In this document: positions 8,491 to 17,733 of the stretch, in pieces
Position numbering within the stretch: the first letter of the stretch is position 1
Layout of the letters: each line of letters starts with the position of its first letter
Assembly (NCBI RefSeq): GCF_002979915.1
Contig: NZ_PCQA01000009.1
Location: 27,454-91,453, forward strand
Reading direction: 5' to 3'
DNA: 64,000 bases
Source: Arthrobacter sp. MYb213
GTDB lineage: Bacteria > Actinomycetota > Actinomycetes > Actinomycetales > Micrococcaceae
Notes under the pieces: model-generated
What the model was told of the DNA's origin: nothing
Database searches by the model: none
Seen by the model: the letters and a program-made list of their open reading frames with translations, nothing else
Position numbers and translations under genes: made by a program

Positions 8491-9711
8491 TCAACCGGGG
8501 ATGCTTACCCCTTGTTCTTTGAGGAATTCGACCGGGTTGGTGTCTGCTTTGCCTTCCCAGACTTCGAAGTGCAGGTGGTAGCCGGTGGAGTTGCCGTTGG
8601 TTCCGACCTTGGCGATCTGATCCCCTGCTTTGACCTCGTCCCCTACGTGGGCGAGCACCCCGTCTTCGTACATGTGCACATAGAGGGTACTGATCCTCTG
8701 TCCGTCGATTTGTCCGTGGTCGATCTGGATCTGGCAGGGAGAGCGCCCGGTTACCAGGTCTGAGCAGCTGGCCCGGATGACTTGGCCATCGGCCGCAGCA
8801 TAAATCGGGGTGTCTTTCGGTGAGCTGAAATCCTCGCCAGCGTGGGGCCACGGGCCGCGGTTTTCGCCGTAGTTGTACTGGATTTTCGAGATGCTCTCCA
8901 CGGGGAACACCCACCCGGAATTGCTCTTCGGCCCATCGTAGGGGTCCCCTGAGTCCGGCTTTCTGGTGTCTCCCCCGTCCTTGCACTGGGCATAGGCTTC
9001 CTCGTCGTCGCTGACTTCGATCTTTGAGCCTTGCAATGCGGCATAGAGCAGTTCCGCATCAGCGCGCTTCTCTGCGTAGTTATCTGGCAGTCCTGAGACT
9101 TGGACTTTTTCAGCGGCCAGTTCGTAAGGCAAGGACTGCCAGCCGGGAACTTTTTTCAGCCTGTCGAAGAAGGTGCTGGCTGCGTAGGAGGGGTCCATGA
9201 TCTGCTCGACGGTCCCCCAGCCGGCGCTGGGCCGCTGCTGCATGAGGCTCAGCGCATCCCAGGCGTGCCCGACTCCCTGGTGTGGCAGATCCAGGGATTT
9301 GATGACGACTTTGCGCGCTTGCACCCATTGGGCTTCGGTCATGACGTTGGTGTCTTGCGGGTACTTCCAGGTCCCGTCATTAGCCAGTATTTTTAGGGAG
9401 CTTTCCTGGATGGCCGTCATCAGTCCGATGATGGCCCCTTGCTGCTGGACGTCTGCTGACTTGGCTTCGTTGATGATGACCGCGGCGTTGGCCAGCTGCT
9501 GCTTGTTGTAGGATCCGACCTTCGTGGTGGGCAGGTTCTTGACGTTGATTTCTTTCGGCACCGCACTGTCAGGTGAGCAGTCAGTTTCGGTGTCGACCTC
9601 GCTGCCCGGACTGTCCCCCAGCAGGAGGATCCCGCCAAAGACCATACCGAACAGCAGCACACTGATCAGGCCCAGGGCAGTGAAGATTCCCCGGCGTTTG
9701 GTGCGTTTCAT
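8491..9711 (-). CDS. Two-domain peptidoglycan hydrolase of the secretion system (lysozyme-like + M23)
   Basis: The start at 9711 shares a base with the stop of the upstream lipoprotein gene (TGATG), giving 406 residues. One membrane anchor (11-31) is followed by a soluble-transglycosylase/lysozyme-like domain (about 65-190; AIIGLMTAIQESSL with candidate catalytic Glu103). A C-terminal M23 metallopeptidase domain (about 265-400) has the zinc motif His290-x3-Asp294 (HAGED) and His379-x-His381 (HLHFEV). Proteins of this design (VirB1/TcpG-like) open the cell wall for conjugative type IV secretion in Gram-positives. It is transcribed away from the rest of the cluster together with the lipoprotein and probably the PAP2 gene. 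Confidence 0.88.
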   Translation of the reverse strand: MKRTKRRGIFTALGLISVLLFGMVFGGILLLGDSPGSEVDTETDCSPDSAVPKEINVKNLPTTKVGSYNKQQLANAAVIINEAKSADVQQQGAIIGLMTAIQESSLKILANDGTWKYPQDTNVMTEAQWVQARKVVIKSLDLPHQGVGHAWDALSLMQQRPSAGWGTVEQIMDPSYAASTFFDRLKKVPGWQSLPYELAAEKVQVSGLPDNYAEKRADAELLYAALQGSKIEVSDDEEAYAQCKDGGDTRKPDSGDPYDGPKSNSGWVFPVESISKIQYNYGENRGPWPHAGEDFSSPKDTPIYAAADGQVIRASCSDLVTGRSPCQIQIDHGQIDGQRISTLYVHMYEDGVLAHVGDEVKAGDQIAKVGTNGNSTGYHLHFEVWEGKADTNPVEFLKEQGVSIPG

Positions 9712-10187
9712 CAGCTGTTGCTCGTGATTTTCTCGACCATCCACTGACCATCTGACCGGCTGAGCAAGAATTCCAGGGTGGAGGCGTTGGTCTGCACCTC
9801 CACGGTGGCGATGGCCGGCGAAACGCCTTGAACAGGTTCGTGCACCTTGATGACTTCGGTGGAGGCGATGTTGAGATTTGAGGTCTGCTGGAACGTGGTC
9901 CGTGCGCTCTGGGACAGATACGGCGCCAAGGCTTTGAACCATGCCGATTGGTCAAGGTCCGGGCGGGCGTAGGCTTTGGCGGCCTTGGTTGCGGTGTGTT
10001 TCGCTTCAGCCGAAACCTGCGGGTTCCATTCATCGATCTGCACTTGCTCTGGGGATGCTTCGATCTCATGCATGGGGCCGTGATCCGCGTGCGGATCACT
10101 GGTTCCTTGGTCCGGCGCGGGGGTGCAGGCGCTCAGTGAGACTGCCAGGAGCACGGCGGTGGACAGGATGATTCGGCGTGTCATCAA
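9711..10187 (-). CDS. Lipoprotein of the conjugation cluster
   Basis: A 158-residue lipoprotein. A basic start (MMTRR), a hydrophobic stretch and a lipobox LSAC place the lipidated cysteine at position 21. The mature part (about 85 onward) resembles the NTF2-like fold seen in small secretion-associated lipoproteins: a helix-rich start, then repeated beta strands ending in LLSRSDGQWMVEKI. It overlaps the cell-wall hydrolase by one base and so is co-translated with it. The alternative ATG one codon later is equally plausible. I infer an envelope component of the mating apparatus. Confidence 0.65.
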   Translation of the reverse strand: MMTRRIILSTAVLLAVSLSACTPAPDQGTSDPHADHGPMHEIEASPEQVQIDEWNPQVSAEAKHTATKAAKAYARPDLDQSAWFKALAPYLSQSARTTFQQTSNLNIASTEVIKVHEPVQGVSPAIATVEVQTNASTLEFLLSRSDGQWMVEKITSNS

Positions 10188-10224
10188 AACCCTTCAAAGT
10201 CTTATTTTGGAATGAAACTGACTA

Positions 10225-10242
10225 TATCAAGACTAGTTGATA
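10225..10242. promoter_or_regulatory. Palindromic operator candidate between divergent transfer operons
   Basis: TATCAA and TTGATA (10225-10230 and 10237-10242) form a perfect inverted repeat around a six-base spacer. It lies in the 86-base gap between the divergent starts at 10187 (minus) and 10274 (plus). That position would let one regulator control both halves of the conjugation cluster. The ribosome-binding site for the plus-strand gene (GGAAAGGGG) follows at about 10259. Confidence 0.4.
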
Positions 10243-10273
10243 CTATGGGTTCATCCAAGGAAAGGGGACGCAG

Positions 10274-11473
10274 ATGGGCACCGAGTGGCCAGGCGACGAA
10301 CGCAGAAAAGCGAAGACCGATGTTTTGACCGTATCGAACGCTTCCGACAAACCAGAAGCTTCGTTACAGATCCTCAACAACCCAGAACCAGTAGAACCCA
10401 CCGCACCAGAACCGACGCGCGCAGCGCCTCTGGCCGCCGGAACACCGCTGGTCACTGGAACACTGAGCAGCGCGATCACCGGATCAGACGCGCTGGAAAC
10501 ACCCTTGCCTGCCGAAGAAGGCTGGCAGCGCACAATCCGCACATGGACCGGCGGCCTCATCTCCCCCAAACCAGGACCCCAAGAATTAGCTCGGCGTACC
10601 ACGCTCGCGTCCATCCGGCGTGTCTACCCGCGTCCCGTCACCGTCACTGTCGCCCAGCCGGCCGGCGGGTCAGGTAAAACCTCGATCAGCGTGGCTCTGG
10701 CCTCCACCATCGGCAACACCTCTGACCATGCGGTCTTAGCGATGGACAACAACGAAACCATGGGCACCCTCGGGGTGCGCACCCGTTCCAACGGATCAAA
10801 GCTGACCATCATCGACCTGCTCGATGCCCTCGAAGAGCTCAAAAATGAACACACCCGCAGCGGCGACGTCCAGTACTTCACCCGCCCGCAAGGGGACAAC
10901 CGTTTCGCAGTCCTCGCCTCTGATGAAGATCCTGACCGGATGCAGATGCTCACCCGCGAAACCCTCAACGAACTGCTCGAAGTAGTCCAGCGTTTCTGGA
11001 ACGTCATCGTCCTGGACACCGGCAACAACACACGCGCCGAGAACTGGCTGGCCGGCATTGAAAGATCCGACCAGCTGGTCTTCCCCGTGGAAATGAACGA
11101 TAAGTCCGTCGTCTCAGTGCTCCGAACCATCGAACAGCTCCAAGCCATGTCACAGCTCTCTGGCAATGACCACTACGCCGCGCTGTGCCGCCACGCGGTC
11201 CTCGTCATCTCCCCCGGTTCCCATCGCCGCTCAGTGGCCCCGGAACGGCGCAAAGAACTGCGCACCATGCTCGAGCAAGCCCTCGGAGAGGAAGCTACTT
11301 TCCTTCCCGTCCCCTACGAACCAGCTCTGGACACCAACGGGCTGATCGACTGGCAGCTGGCCACAGATGAGTCCGTACGAGCTTTTGAAAAAGTTGCTGC
11401 CACAGTCAGCGAAGGCATGCACCACGCAGCAGTCCGAGCAGAATCCACCAAACGAAACAAGAAAGAAAACTAA
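10274..11473 (+). CDS. MinD/ParA-like ATPase heading the type IV secretion operon
   Basis: Of 399 residues, the first 110 are disordered and rich in Pro, Thr and Glu. A P-loop ATPase domain follows, with a deviant Walker A PAGGSGKTS (Lys135) and the pattern VLAMDNNE as switch I-like aspartate. WNVIVLDTGNNTRAENW (about 240-250) supplies the second Asp block. This is the architecture of the ParA/MinD-like ATPases that open conjugation clusters on actinobacterial plasmids. It is not the partition ATPase, which lies at 61289-61882. A well-spaced GGAAAGGGG precedes the ATG. I infer a role in positioning the mating machinery or regulating it. Confidence 0.75.
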   Translation: MGTEWPGDERRKAKTDVLTVSNASDKPEASLQILNNPEPVEPTAPEPTRAAPLAAGTPLVTGTLSSAITGSDALETPLPAEEGWQRTIRTWTGGLISPKPGPQELARRTTLASIRRVYPRPVTVTVAQPAGGSGKTSISVALASTIGNTSDHAVLAMDNNETMGTLGVRTRSNGSKLTIIDLLDALEELKNEHTRSGDVQYFTRPQGDNRFAVLASDEDPDRMQMLTRETLNELLEVVQRFWNVIVLDTGNNTRAENWLAGIERSDQLVFPVEMNDKSVVSVLRTIEQLQAMSQLSGNDHYAALCRHAVLVISPGSHRRSVAPERRKELRTMLEQALGEEATFLPVPYEPALDTNGLIDWQLATDESVRAFEKVAATVSEGMHHAAVRAESTKRNKKEN

Positions 11474-11475
11474 CC

Positions 11476-11802
11476 ATGGAACCGTTCATCCCCACCTTGC
11501 AAGTAACAGCAGAAGTCAAGAACCCTTTCGACGGAGTATCCCCCGACATTGCACCGCTTGGCTCAGGGTTCGACAATGCTCTGACCGTGATCCTCGGCGT
11601 CATCTGGGGACTGGTGCTGATCTATGTATCAGTGAAGCTTCTGACCAGCTTCGTAAAATTCTCCGGAGCCAGAAAACAGGGCCATTACGAGGAGATGGGC
11701 GAACACACTGACGAGCTCAAACGCCGCGGCGTGGCGGTCATCGCGGTGGCGGCCTTTGGTGTGCTCATCGGTGCCGTACTCAAAGTGGCGGGGATGCTCT
11801 AA
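11476..11802 (+). CDS. Small two-span membrane protein of the secretion channel
   Basis: This 108-residue protein has two hydrophobic segments (about 33-55 and 82-105) joined by a basic/charged loop. Size, topology and position (before VirB8-like and VirB6-like genes) match VirB2/TrbC-like or TcpD-like components, but there is no diagnostic motif. It starts two bases after the ATPase gene and shares its last base with the next ATG (TAATG). Confidence 0.6.
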   Translation: MEPFIPTLQVTAEVKNPFDGVSPDIAPLGSGFDNALTVILGVIWGLVLIYVSVKLLTSFVKFSGARKQGHYEEMGEHTDELKRRGVAVIAVAAFGVLIGAVLKVAGML

Positions 11803-12563
11803 TGACAAGCCGCCGGAGCCTGATCATCGCAACCATAGTCATCATCGCGATCGTGCTGGTTGCTGTCGCCAGCTACTTCATCTCATCGACCACGAAGGAC
11901 AACACTTCGGCGGCTACACCCACGACCGCTACTGAACCCACCCGGATCAGCGACAACGGATTCCCGGTATCCCCGTTCCGCGCCAACGAAGGCGGAACCA
12001 AGACCGCGGCAGATGGCCAAACCCGCATCGGATACACCGCCTCATGCGATGACGCAGTACGCGCAGCGATCAACTATGTCCCGGCTGAGTCCTATGGCAC
12101 CGGTCCCTGGGAACAGCGCGAAGCAACCCTGAAAAAGATCATTGCCTCCAACGAGGACGGCGCAGAATACATTGACGCGCTGCGTTCCATGGCCAAGAAT
12201 GGTGCCACCTCTACAAAGACTCATTTTGATCCCCCGATTTTCAAAGTCGTCCGCTGCGAAGCAGGTAAAGCAGCATCCGTCGCAGTGGCTCAACGCATCA
12301 AAACTAATGCGTTCAAACTCGATGGGCGCACCGTTCCTGCAGCAGTAGAGATCCGCGCTACTGAGCAGCTCTTGGTGTGGGAAAACGACGATTGGAAACT
12401 TGATCTCAGCGGCGAAAACGGCACCTACCGGCCCGAAACCCAGCTTCTTTACACGCAGGGCAAGAAAGAACCCTCCTCAGCGAGCGAGATTCTGGGTGAT
12501 CTGTTCACCGATTCAGACGGCAACCCACTGAGCCGGGATGGATGGATGGAGTTGGCCCAGTGA
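11802..12563 (+). CDS. Bitopic VirB8/TcpC-like secretion protein
   Basis: A 253-residue protein with one N-terminal membrane span (8-28), a Thr/Ala-rich linker (32-50), and an extracellular domain of about 190 residues with alternating helices and strands. This fits the NTF2-like fold of VirB8/TcpC assembly factors. The single span and order in the operon support this; sequence motifs do not prove it. The stop overlaps the GTG start of the next gene (GTGA). Confidence 0.55.
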   Translation: MTSRRSLIIATIVIIAIVLVAVASYFISSTTKDNTSAATPTTATEPTRISDNGFPVSPFRANEGGTKTAADGQTRIGYTASCDDAVRAAINYVPAESYGTGPWEQREATLKKIIASNEDGAEYIDALRSMAKNGATSTKTHFDPPIFKVVRCEAGKAASVAVAQRIKTNAFKLDGRTVPAAVEIRATEQLLVWENDDWKLDLSGENGTYRPETQLLYTQGKKEPSSASEILGDLFTDSDGNPLSRDGWMELAQ

Positions 12564-14653
12564 CAAAGCTTCTCAGCGTTCTTTCCTCTCTGGCAGTGAT
12601 CGCATTCCTTTCCACGTTCTTACTTGTAGCTTCGCCGTCGCCGGCCCACGCCGATGAAGACACCACAAAAGTGGAAGAGACTCTCACCCAGGACCAGGTG
12701 AAACGCTTCGAAAAAATGCCTGAGAAGGAAAAGACCAAACTTCTTGATGAGGTTCTGTCCGGGATCGCCAAGGAGAAATGCGGCGAGTTTAAGTACTACA
12801 CGAAGATGGAGAGCGTCTTTTCTTTCCAGAAAAGGAACTGTGAAGAGCAGACTCGTGACGCTTTGCATCAGATGTATCCCACGGCCCAAACCCTCATCTT
12901 GGGTGAAGGCGAAAAAATGGACTTCTGTGATGCTCTGAAGGAAAGCCGCTCCAGTGGCCAAGGCATAAGCTACTGCCTCGAACAGAGAATTAACTCCCAA
13001 TTTAAGTCTTGGACCGGCCAGAAAATCCGTGGATTCCTTGAGCAAAGCGAACTCGGCCGCTCATTGCTCAATGTCACCGATGCCATCGACAACACCATCG
13101 AATTCGTGGCGGATCCCAAATCGAACCTGGAAGAACTGGCCAACAGCAGCAAGTCAGAATCCATCGCGATGACCTCCAAAGTGCTCGAGGAGATCTCCTC
13201 AACCACCGAATTCGACGCGTCTGCCCAAGAATTCAAAGACCGCTGGGCACTCTACGCCGGCCTGGGTGTAGTTGGCCTCGGTTTGATGATCATGTTCCTC
13301 TTCAAACAACACAGCAACGGGGAGATGAGCGACGACGATTTCAGCAAATCCCTGCTCTACTACCTGCCCGCAGCGTTGTTCATGGTCATCTACGGCCCTT
13401 GGGTCATGAATGAACTGCAGCAACGTGTCGCCCCGCTCACCGATGGAACCAGTGATTGGGCGGCCGAATCAATCAGCAACTTCATCACCGTCATCTCCCG
13501 GTTCGGCTCTCTGGAATCCACTAGCTGGTTCGGCCCGTTGGCCGCCATCCTGTTCTTCGGACTGCTATTCGTCGGAGCGCTGGCCCTGCTGGTGTATTTC
13601 CTGCTGATCCCGATCTTCCAGCAGCTGATGGGACTGGCCATTGCGCTTCTCATCGGCATGCTGCTTTCACCCAAGACACGTCGCTACGTCATGAAGATCG
13701 CCACGACCATCGGCACCATGGCCTTGCTGAAAACCTTTGCCTTCCTCGTGCTGGGTGCGGTCTTCGGGATCCTCGCCTCGCAGCCAGCCTTCAAGGACGG
13801 GGTCGATGACGTGCTGGTGAACGTCGGCAACCTGGGGGCAACAGCTGCGATCATGCTGATGATCGTCCTGTCCCCCGCAGCGATCTTCCGGTGGATGCCA
13901 GTGCTCGAAAGCCGCGAAGCGAAATTCGGCGGGATCTCACCGGAGATTTCTGCCGGTGTCGGCGGCGCCGTAGGCGGCGCGATCGGCAGCGGTGCCGGAT
14001 CGGTGCGCCGCGCAATCTCCAACCGGCGCGGCTCCGCCACAAGCCGCAGCGCACCAAGCTCTGGCCGTTCAAGCGGTCCCAGCAGTTCGGGCGATGGAGA
14101 AGGCAGCTCTGCCGGACCTGGCGCTCCTGTGCCTGGTGGTTCCCCACACGGTGGCAGCAACACTGCTGCCCAGAGTCCGGGCACCGGTTCACCGCAGAAA
14201 ACCAATGGCGCGCACGAACGCTCCAGCCAAAACCAGGCCGGTGCACCCACTGGCGCACCAGCTGCAGCACGCACCCCGCAGCAAGGCCAGAATCCTGTGC
14301 CTCCAGCATCCCCGAATCAGGACGGCCAGCAAGCTGGCTCAGCTCCTTCAGCCCGGGCTGGCGGCACTGAACCAGCACGGCAAAGTTCCACTGACCAGAA
14401 CAGCTCTGCGCCTGCCTCGAGCGGGCCAGATGCACCCTCCGCCTCTTCTGGACAGGGAAGGCAGAACCCGCCGTCCGGCCGGGCGAAAACAGTGGCCTCC
14501 GTGGCGGCAACAGCAGCCTTCAGCCCCCTGACCGCCGGGGCGGTCGGCCTGCTGGCCGGAACCAAATACGCCGCGGCCAACGCTGCTGCTCAAGCACGAA
14601 TGGCCGCAAACGACGCAGACCCAGACTCGTGGGACTCCTTCAAGGATCGGTGA
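12560..14653 (+). CDS. VirB6/TrbL-like polytopic channel protein with signal peptide
   Basis: The GTG start at 12560 has a GATGGAG ribosome-binding site and overlaps the previous stop, giving 697 residues. A clear signal peptide ends near SPSPAHA (about 31). Residues 32-215 are extracellular and charged with several cysteines. Residues about 225-430 hold six hydrophobic segments. The final 250 residues are low-complexity Ser/Pro/Gly/Gln-rich, ending in a hydrophobic Ala-rich stretch. This layout matches the VirB6/TrbL-like inner-membrane pore protein of Gram-positive conjugation systems. An ATG at 12542 is possible but would lengthen the overlap without improving the signal peptide. Confidence 0.72.
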   Translation: MTKLLSVLSSLAVIAFLSTFLLVASPSPAHADEDTTKVEETLTQDQVKRFEKMPEKEKTKLLDEVLSGIAKEKCGEFKYYTKMESVFSFQKRNCEEQTRDALHQMYPTAQTLILGEGEKMDFCDALKESRSSGQGISYCLEQRINSQFKSWTGQKIRGFLEQSELGRSLLNVTDAIDNTIEFVADPKSNLEELANSSKSESIAMTSKVLEEISSTTEFDASAQEFKDRWALYAGLGVVGLGLMIMFLFKQHSNGEMSDDDFSKSLLYYLPAALFMVIYGPWVMNELQQRVAPLTDGTSDWAAESISNFITVISRFGSLESTSWFGPLAAILFFGLLFVGALALLVYFLLIPIFQQLMGLAIALLIGMLLSPKTRRYVMKIATTIGTMALLKTFAFLVLGAVFGILASQPAFKDGVDDVLVNVGNLGATAAIMLMIVLSPAAIFRWMPVLESREAKFGGISPEISAGVGGAVGGAIGSGAGSVRRAISNRRGSATSRSAPSSGRSSGPSSSGDGEGSSAGPGAPVPGGSPHGGSNTAAQSPGTGSPQKTNGAHERSSQNQAGAPTGAPAAARTPQQGQNPVPPASPNQDGQQAGSAPSARAGGTEPARQSSTDQNSSAPASSGPDAPSASSGQGRQNPPSGRAKTVASVAATAAFSPLTAGAVGLLAGTKYAAANAAAQARMAANDADPDSWDSFKDR

Positions 14654-14659
14654 TCACTC

Positions 14660-16249
14660 ATGGCACGTCAGGTAGCCCTCGGCGGCGAGTTCAAAAAACG
14701 CGGACTGCTCTCAGGCCGCTCCACCCCCGAACAGGTCGTGTTATGGATCGGCCTGGGTATCGCCGCGTGCGTGGTTTTGATGGGCATGGACCAGTTCTTC
14801 TTCCTCTTCGCCGGCCTCGTCATCGCGGTGTTCAGCGTGGTGATCACCGTTCCCATGAACATCCACGCAGGACGCAGCTACGCGGCACTGAAAACCGAAA
14901 CCGCCTACCGGGCCTACCGTAAGCACGCCGGACTGGGGATCTATGACCCCGTCCATGAAGAAACCGCGCTGGCCAGCGTTCGCGAATACCGGGCTGCGAA
15001 GAAGAATAAGAAGAAAACGGTCCGGCCCCGCGGGTTCGCGGTGCGCCGCGCCGAACGACGCAAAGAGCACGTGCAGCCGGCCCCGCTGATGGTGGGACGG
15101 CTGAGCGTGAAAGAAGTTGATTTCAACCCCCGCGAACGCCTCGCCGTCTTCCGCCACGCCAACTCAGATCCGGCCTTCTACACCGTGATCTTCGAAGTTC
15201 GCGGCAGTGCCGGCGGCGTGGTCGAAGAAGACGTGGAAGACATCCCCCACCTCGGCTTCGGACGTGTGCTGGCCAGGGCGGCGCGGCGCACCAGTGCGGT
15301 GTCCCATATCCAGAGTTTCACCCGCTCCATCCCCCTGGACATCACCGACCACGTCTCCTGGCTCGCCGACTACGTGGACCCCAACGCCCACGGAAACCTG
15401 GTGCGCTCCTACCAAGAGCTGTGCTTGCAGGTCGAAGACCGGGCCGAGCAGCACCGCAGCTACTGGGTGCTGCGGTTCGACAACCGCACCGCCTTGCACC
15501 GGGCCGCCAACGCCCAGCAGCCAGGGCCTATGGCCGTGCACGCAGCAATCGTCCAAGAAGCCCAGGCATTGATGGCGCAAGCCGTCGCGCACAAAGCCAT
15601 CCGCGGCTATCGGGCTGTGGATTCGCAGATGGCTGCCGGGATCCTTGCCCACCTGCAAGACCCCTACACGTACGCCATTGATGACACCGATCTCGGGTTA
15701 GAGGCGGTCTGGCAGAAACTCGACCAGGAACAGACGCCCAAAGCGGTCGTGGTCAACAACCACGCCTACACCCGGGTCGCCTATATCCCCAGGGATGGGT
15801 TCATGGCCGGATCAGCCTTGCCAGTCCAAGCCATGCGCCAGCTCGTCTCCGGGATTGTTCCCGCAGTCATCCATTCAGTGTCCTGGGTGAATGAAGTCGT
15901 TGATGCCAAAGAAGCGCGCGCCCAAGCGATGTCTGACCGCACCAGTGACAAAGCCAAACGCCACTCGAACGCGTCCAAAGGCAAGATTTCGGATGGCACC
16001 GAACAGGTCATGTCCAATTCCTCCGACCAGCGCGCAGTGGACCTGACGCCCGGCAGCGGTCACCACGGCGTGAAATGGGGAGCCTACGTCAGCTTCACCG
16101 TGGATTCAGAAGAAAAACTCTTGCAGGTCTCCACCCAGATTGAATCCGTCGCCACCGATTGCGGCATAGACCGGCTGTACTGGCTCGATAACCGCCACGA
16201 CATGGCCCTCATGGCCGTGCTGCCCATGGGAAGAGGAATCCGCAAATGA
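14660..16249 (+). CDS. SCO6880-family protein (VirB4 N-terminal-like, membrane-anchored)
   Basis: The 529-residue protein has two adjacent membrane spans near the start (about 26-45 and 48-68). A basic linker (KKNKKKTVRPRG) and a large soluble domain resembling the N-terminal non-ATPase part of VirB4/TraC proteins follow. I recognise it as the SCO6880-type protein of actinobacterial conjugation clusters, where a PrgI-like membrane segment is fused to a VirB4 N-terminal domain. It has no Walker motifs. The ATPase half is encoded by the next gene, whose ATG overlaps this stop by four bases (ATGA), so the two likely assemble as one ATPase complex. Confidence 0.8.
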   Translation: MARQVALGGEFKKRGLLSGRSTPEQVVLWIGLGIAACVVLMGMDQFFFLFAGLVIAVFSVVITVPMNIHAGRSYAALKTETAYRAYRKHAGLGIYDPVHEETALASVREYRAAKKNKKKTVRPRGFAVRRAERRKEHVQPAPLMVGRLSVKEVDFNPRERLAVFRHANSDPAFYTVIFEVRGSAGGVVEEDVEDIPHLGFGRVLARAARRTSAVSHIQSFTRSIPLDITDHVSWLADYVDPNAHGNLVRSYQELCLQVEDRAEQHRSYWVLRFDNRTALHRAANAQQPGPMAVHAAIVQEAQALMAQAVAHKAIRGYRAVDSQMAAGILAHLQDPYTYAIDDTDLGLEAVWQKLDQEQTPKAVVVNNHAYTRVAYIPRDGFMAGSALPVQAMRQLVSGIVPAVIHSVSWVNEVVDAKEARAQAMSDRTSDKAKRHSNASKGKISDGTEQVMSNSSDQRAVDLTPGSGHHGVKWGAYVSFTVDSEEKLLQVSTQIESVATDCGIDRLYWLDNRHDMALMAVLPMGRGIRK

Positions 16250-17733
16250 TCAGCATCTTCACTCGAGCACCTAAGAAAACCATCAAAAACACAGTGAAAA
16301 AGACATGCCTGCCTCCCGAGTCCGTCTCGGCGCCACTGGCGGAACAGCGCCCGGACATCACCTGGGATGCCGGACGCCAAACACGCAAAGGCTCACGCTA
16401 CGGACTCTATGATCCAGCCCCGGAAGGCGCGATCTCCACCACCCGGCAGGCCGAAGTCAGCAACCTCGCCGTGCCCTGGTCCCCCACCTCCTACAAAGGC
16501 CTGCTGTTCGGCATTGATCTGGAATCAGGGTGGGGCGTCATGCACGACCCGATCTTCGCCTACCCCCACACCGTGAACAACGCCAACGTCGTCGTCATCG
16601 GCGACATCGGCTCCGCGAAAAGCTCGGCCGGGAAAACCTGGGGATGCCTGCGCCCCATGATCATCGGACGCAACGTGATCGTCATCGACAAGAAACCCAG
16701 CGACTCCAACCCGGAAGAAGGCGAATACGCCGAACTGTGCCGGTACCAGGGCGGGGAACCTGTCACGTTCAAGATCGGCGGAGGAGGATCCTGCATCAAC
16801 ATCTTCGACCCTTCCATCTCCGCTGAAACCGAAGAAGACAGCACCACCGGCGAAACCCCGCCCAGCCAGTCCATGCTGCTGCGCGCAGTCGCCGAAGAAG
16901 TCCTCGGCCGGCCCATCAGCCCCCGCGAAGGCAAAGCCCTGCGCACAGCACACCGCCGCGCACTCAAAGACGCAAAAGCTCAAAGCATCACCCCGACGAT
17001 TCGTCTGGTGATCAACCGGATGATCGACCCCGCCGAAGAAGACTCCAGCTACTTGGAGATCGACAAAACTACTTTGCGTGAATGGGGGTACGACGTCGCC
17101 TTCGAACTCGAACGCTTCGTTGAAGAAGACCTGGCGGGAATGATCGACAACGAAACCACGAAGGATGTGAAACTCAAAGACGGACTCACCGTCTTCGACG
17201 TCTCCCAGCTGCCCGAAAACGGGCCAGCGTTGGCGATTGTCATGACGGTGATCAACACGTGGATGACCAACCGCCTGTTCAAAGCCAAGAACCGCCGCCA
17301 AACCCACTTCGTCGTCGAAGAAGCCTGGCACCTGGTCCAGACCTCGGTCGCCAAAGTGATACGCCGCAACCAGAAAGTCTCCCGCGCCATCGGCTTGTCC
17401 AATTGGTTTTTCTTCCACCACGTCTCAGACATCCCTGCCGGCACCGACGCGGAAGCGATCATCAAAGAATGCGACACCGTGCTGGTGTACCAGCAGAAGA
17501 AAGCACCGGACGCGAGGGCAGCAGTGGATATGTTCGACCTTCCGGCCTCCAGCTACCCCACGATCCTGAACCTGGCCACCGGCACCTGCCTGATGAAAAT
17601 CGGCAACGAAGCCCCCTTCGAGGTGAAGCATCTGCGCAGCGACGTGGAAACAATCCTCACCGACACCGACAAAGCCCTGGTTGCCAGGACGACGAGTGAA
17701 AAGGAGCAGGACCATGGCCTCCCCACAGCGTGA
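16246..17733 (+). CDS. VirB4-like secretion ATPase (catalytic half)
   Basis: A 495-residue AAA/HerA-type ATPase. The Walker A loop is GDIGSAKSS (119-127), with Ala in place of the usual third Gly but the critical Lys125 and Ser126 kept. Walker B is THFVVEEAWHL (Glu358/Glu359), and a downstream QQKKAPDAR stretch could supply the arginine finger. The VirB4 N-terminal domain is missing and is supplied by the preceding SCO6880-like gene, overlapping by four bases. It would power substrate transfer and channel assembly at the membrane. The coupling-protein gene starts 20 bases before this stop, so the operon continues. Confidence 0.85.
   Translation: MISIFTRAPKKTIKNTVKKTCLPPESVSAPLAEQRPDITWDAGRQTRKGSRYGLYDPAPEGAISTTRQAEVSNLAVPWSPTSYKGLLFGIDLESGWGVMHDPIFAYPHTVNNANVVVIGDIGSAKSSAGKTWGCLRPMIIGRNVIVIDKKPSDSNPEEGEYAELCRYQGGEPVTFKIGGGGSCINIFDPSISAETEEDSTTGETPPSQSMLLRAVAEEVLGRPISPREGKALRTAHRRALKDAKAQSITPTIRLVINRMIDPAEEDSSYLEIDKTTLREWGYDVAFELERFVEEDLAGMIDNETTKDVKLKDGLTVFDVSQLPENGPALAIVMTVINTWMTNRLFKAKNRRQTHFVVEEAWHLVQTSVAKVIRRNQKVSRAIGLSNWFFFHHVSDIPAGTDAEAIIKECDTVLVYQQKKAPDARAAVDMFDLPASSYPTILNLATGTCLMKIGNEAPFEVKHLRSDVETILTDTDKALVARTTSEKEQDHGLPTA

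Noticed and set aside
7832..8986. A 384-codon minus-strand frame overlapping the PAP2 and hydrolase genes
   Set aside because: Arg/Pro/His-rich translation in the shadow of two well-supported genes; no family resemblance.
13851..14510. Long antisense frames opposite the VirB6-like C-terminus
   Set aside because: The low-complexity Ser/Pro/Gly coding sequence leaves open frames in all phases by chance.
16525..17421. A 298-codon minus-strand frame inside the VirB4-like gene
   Set aside because: Phe/Val/Asp-rich composition typical of the reverse complement of GC-rich coding sequence; the plus-strand gene has clear ATPase motifs.
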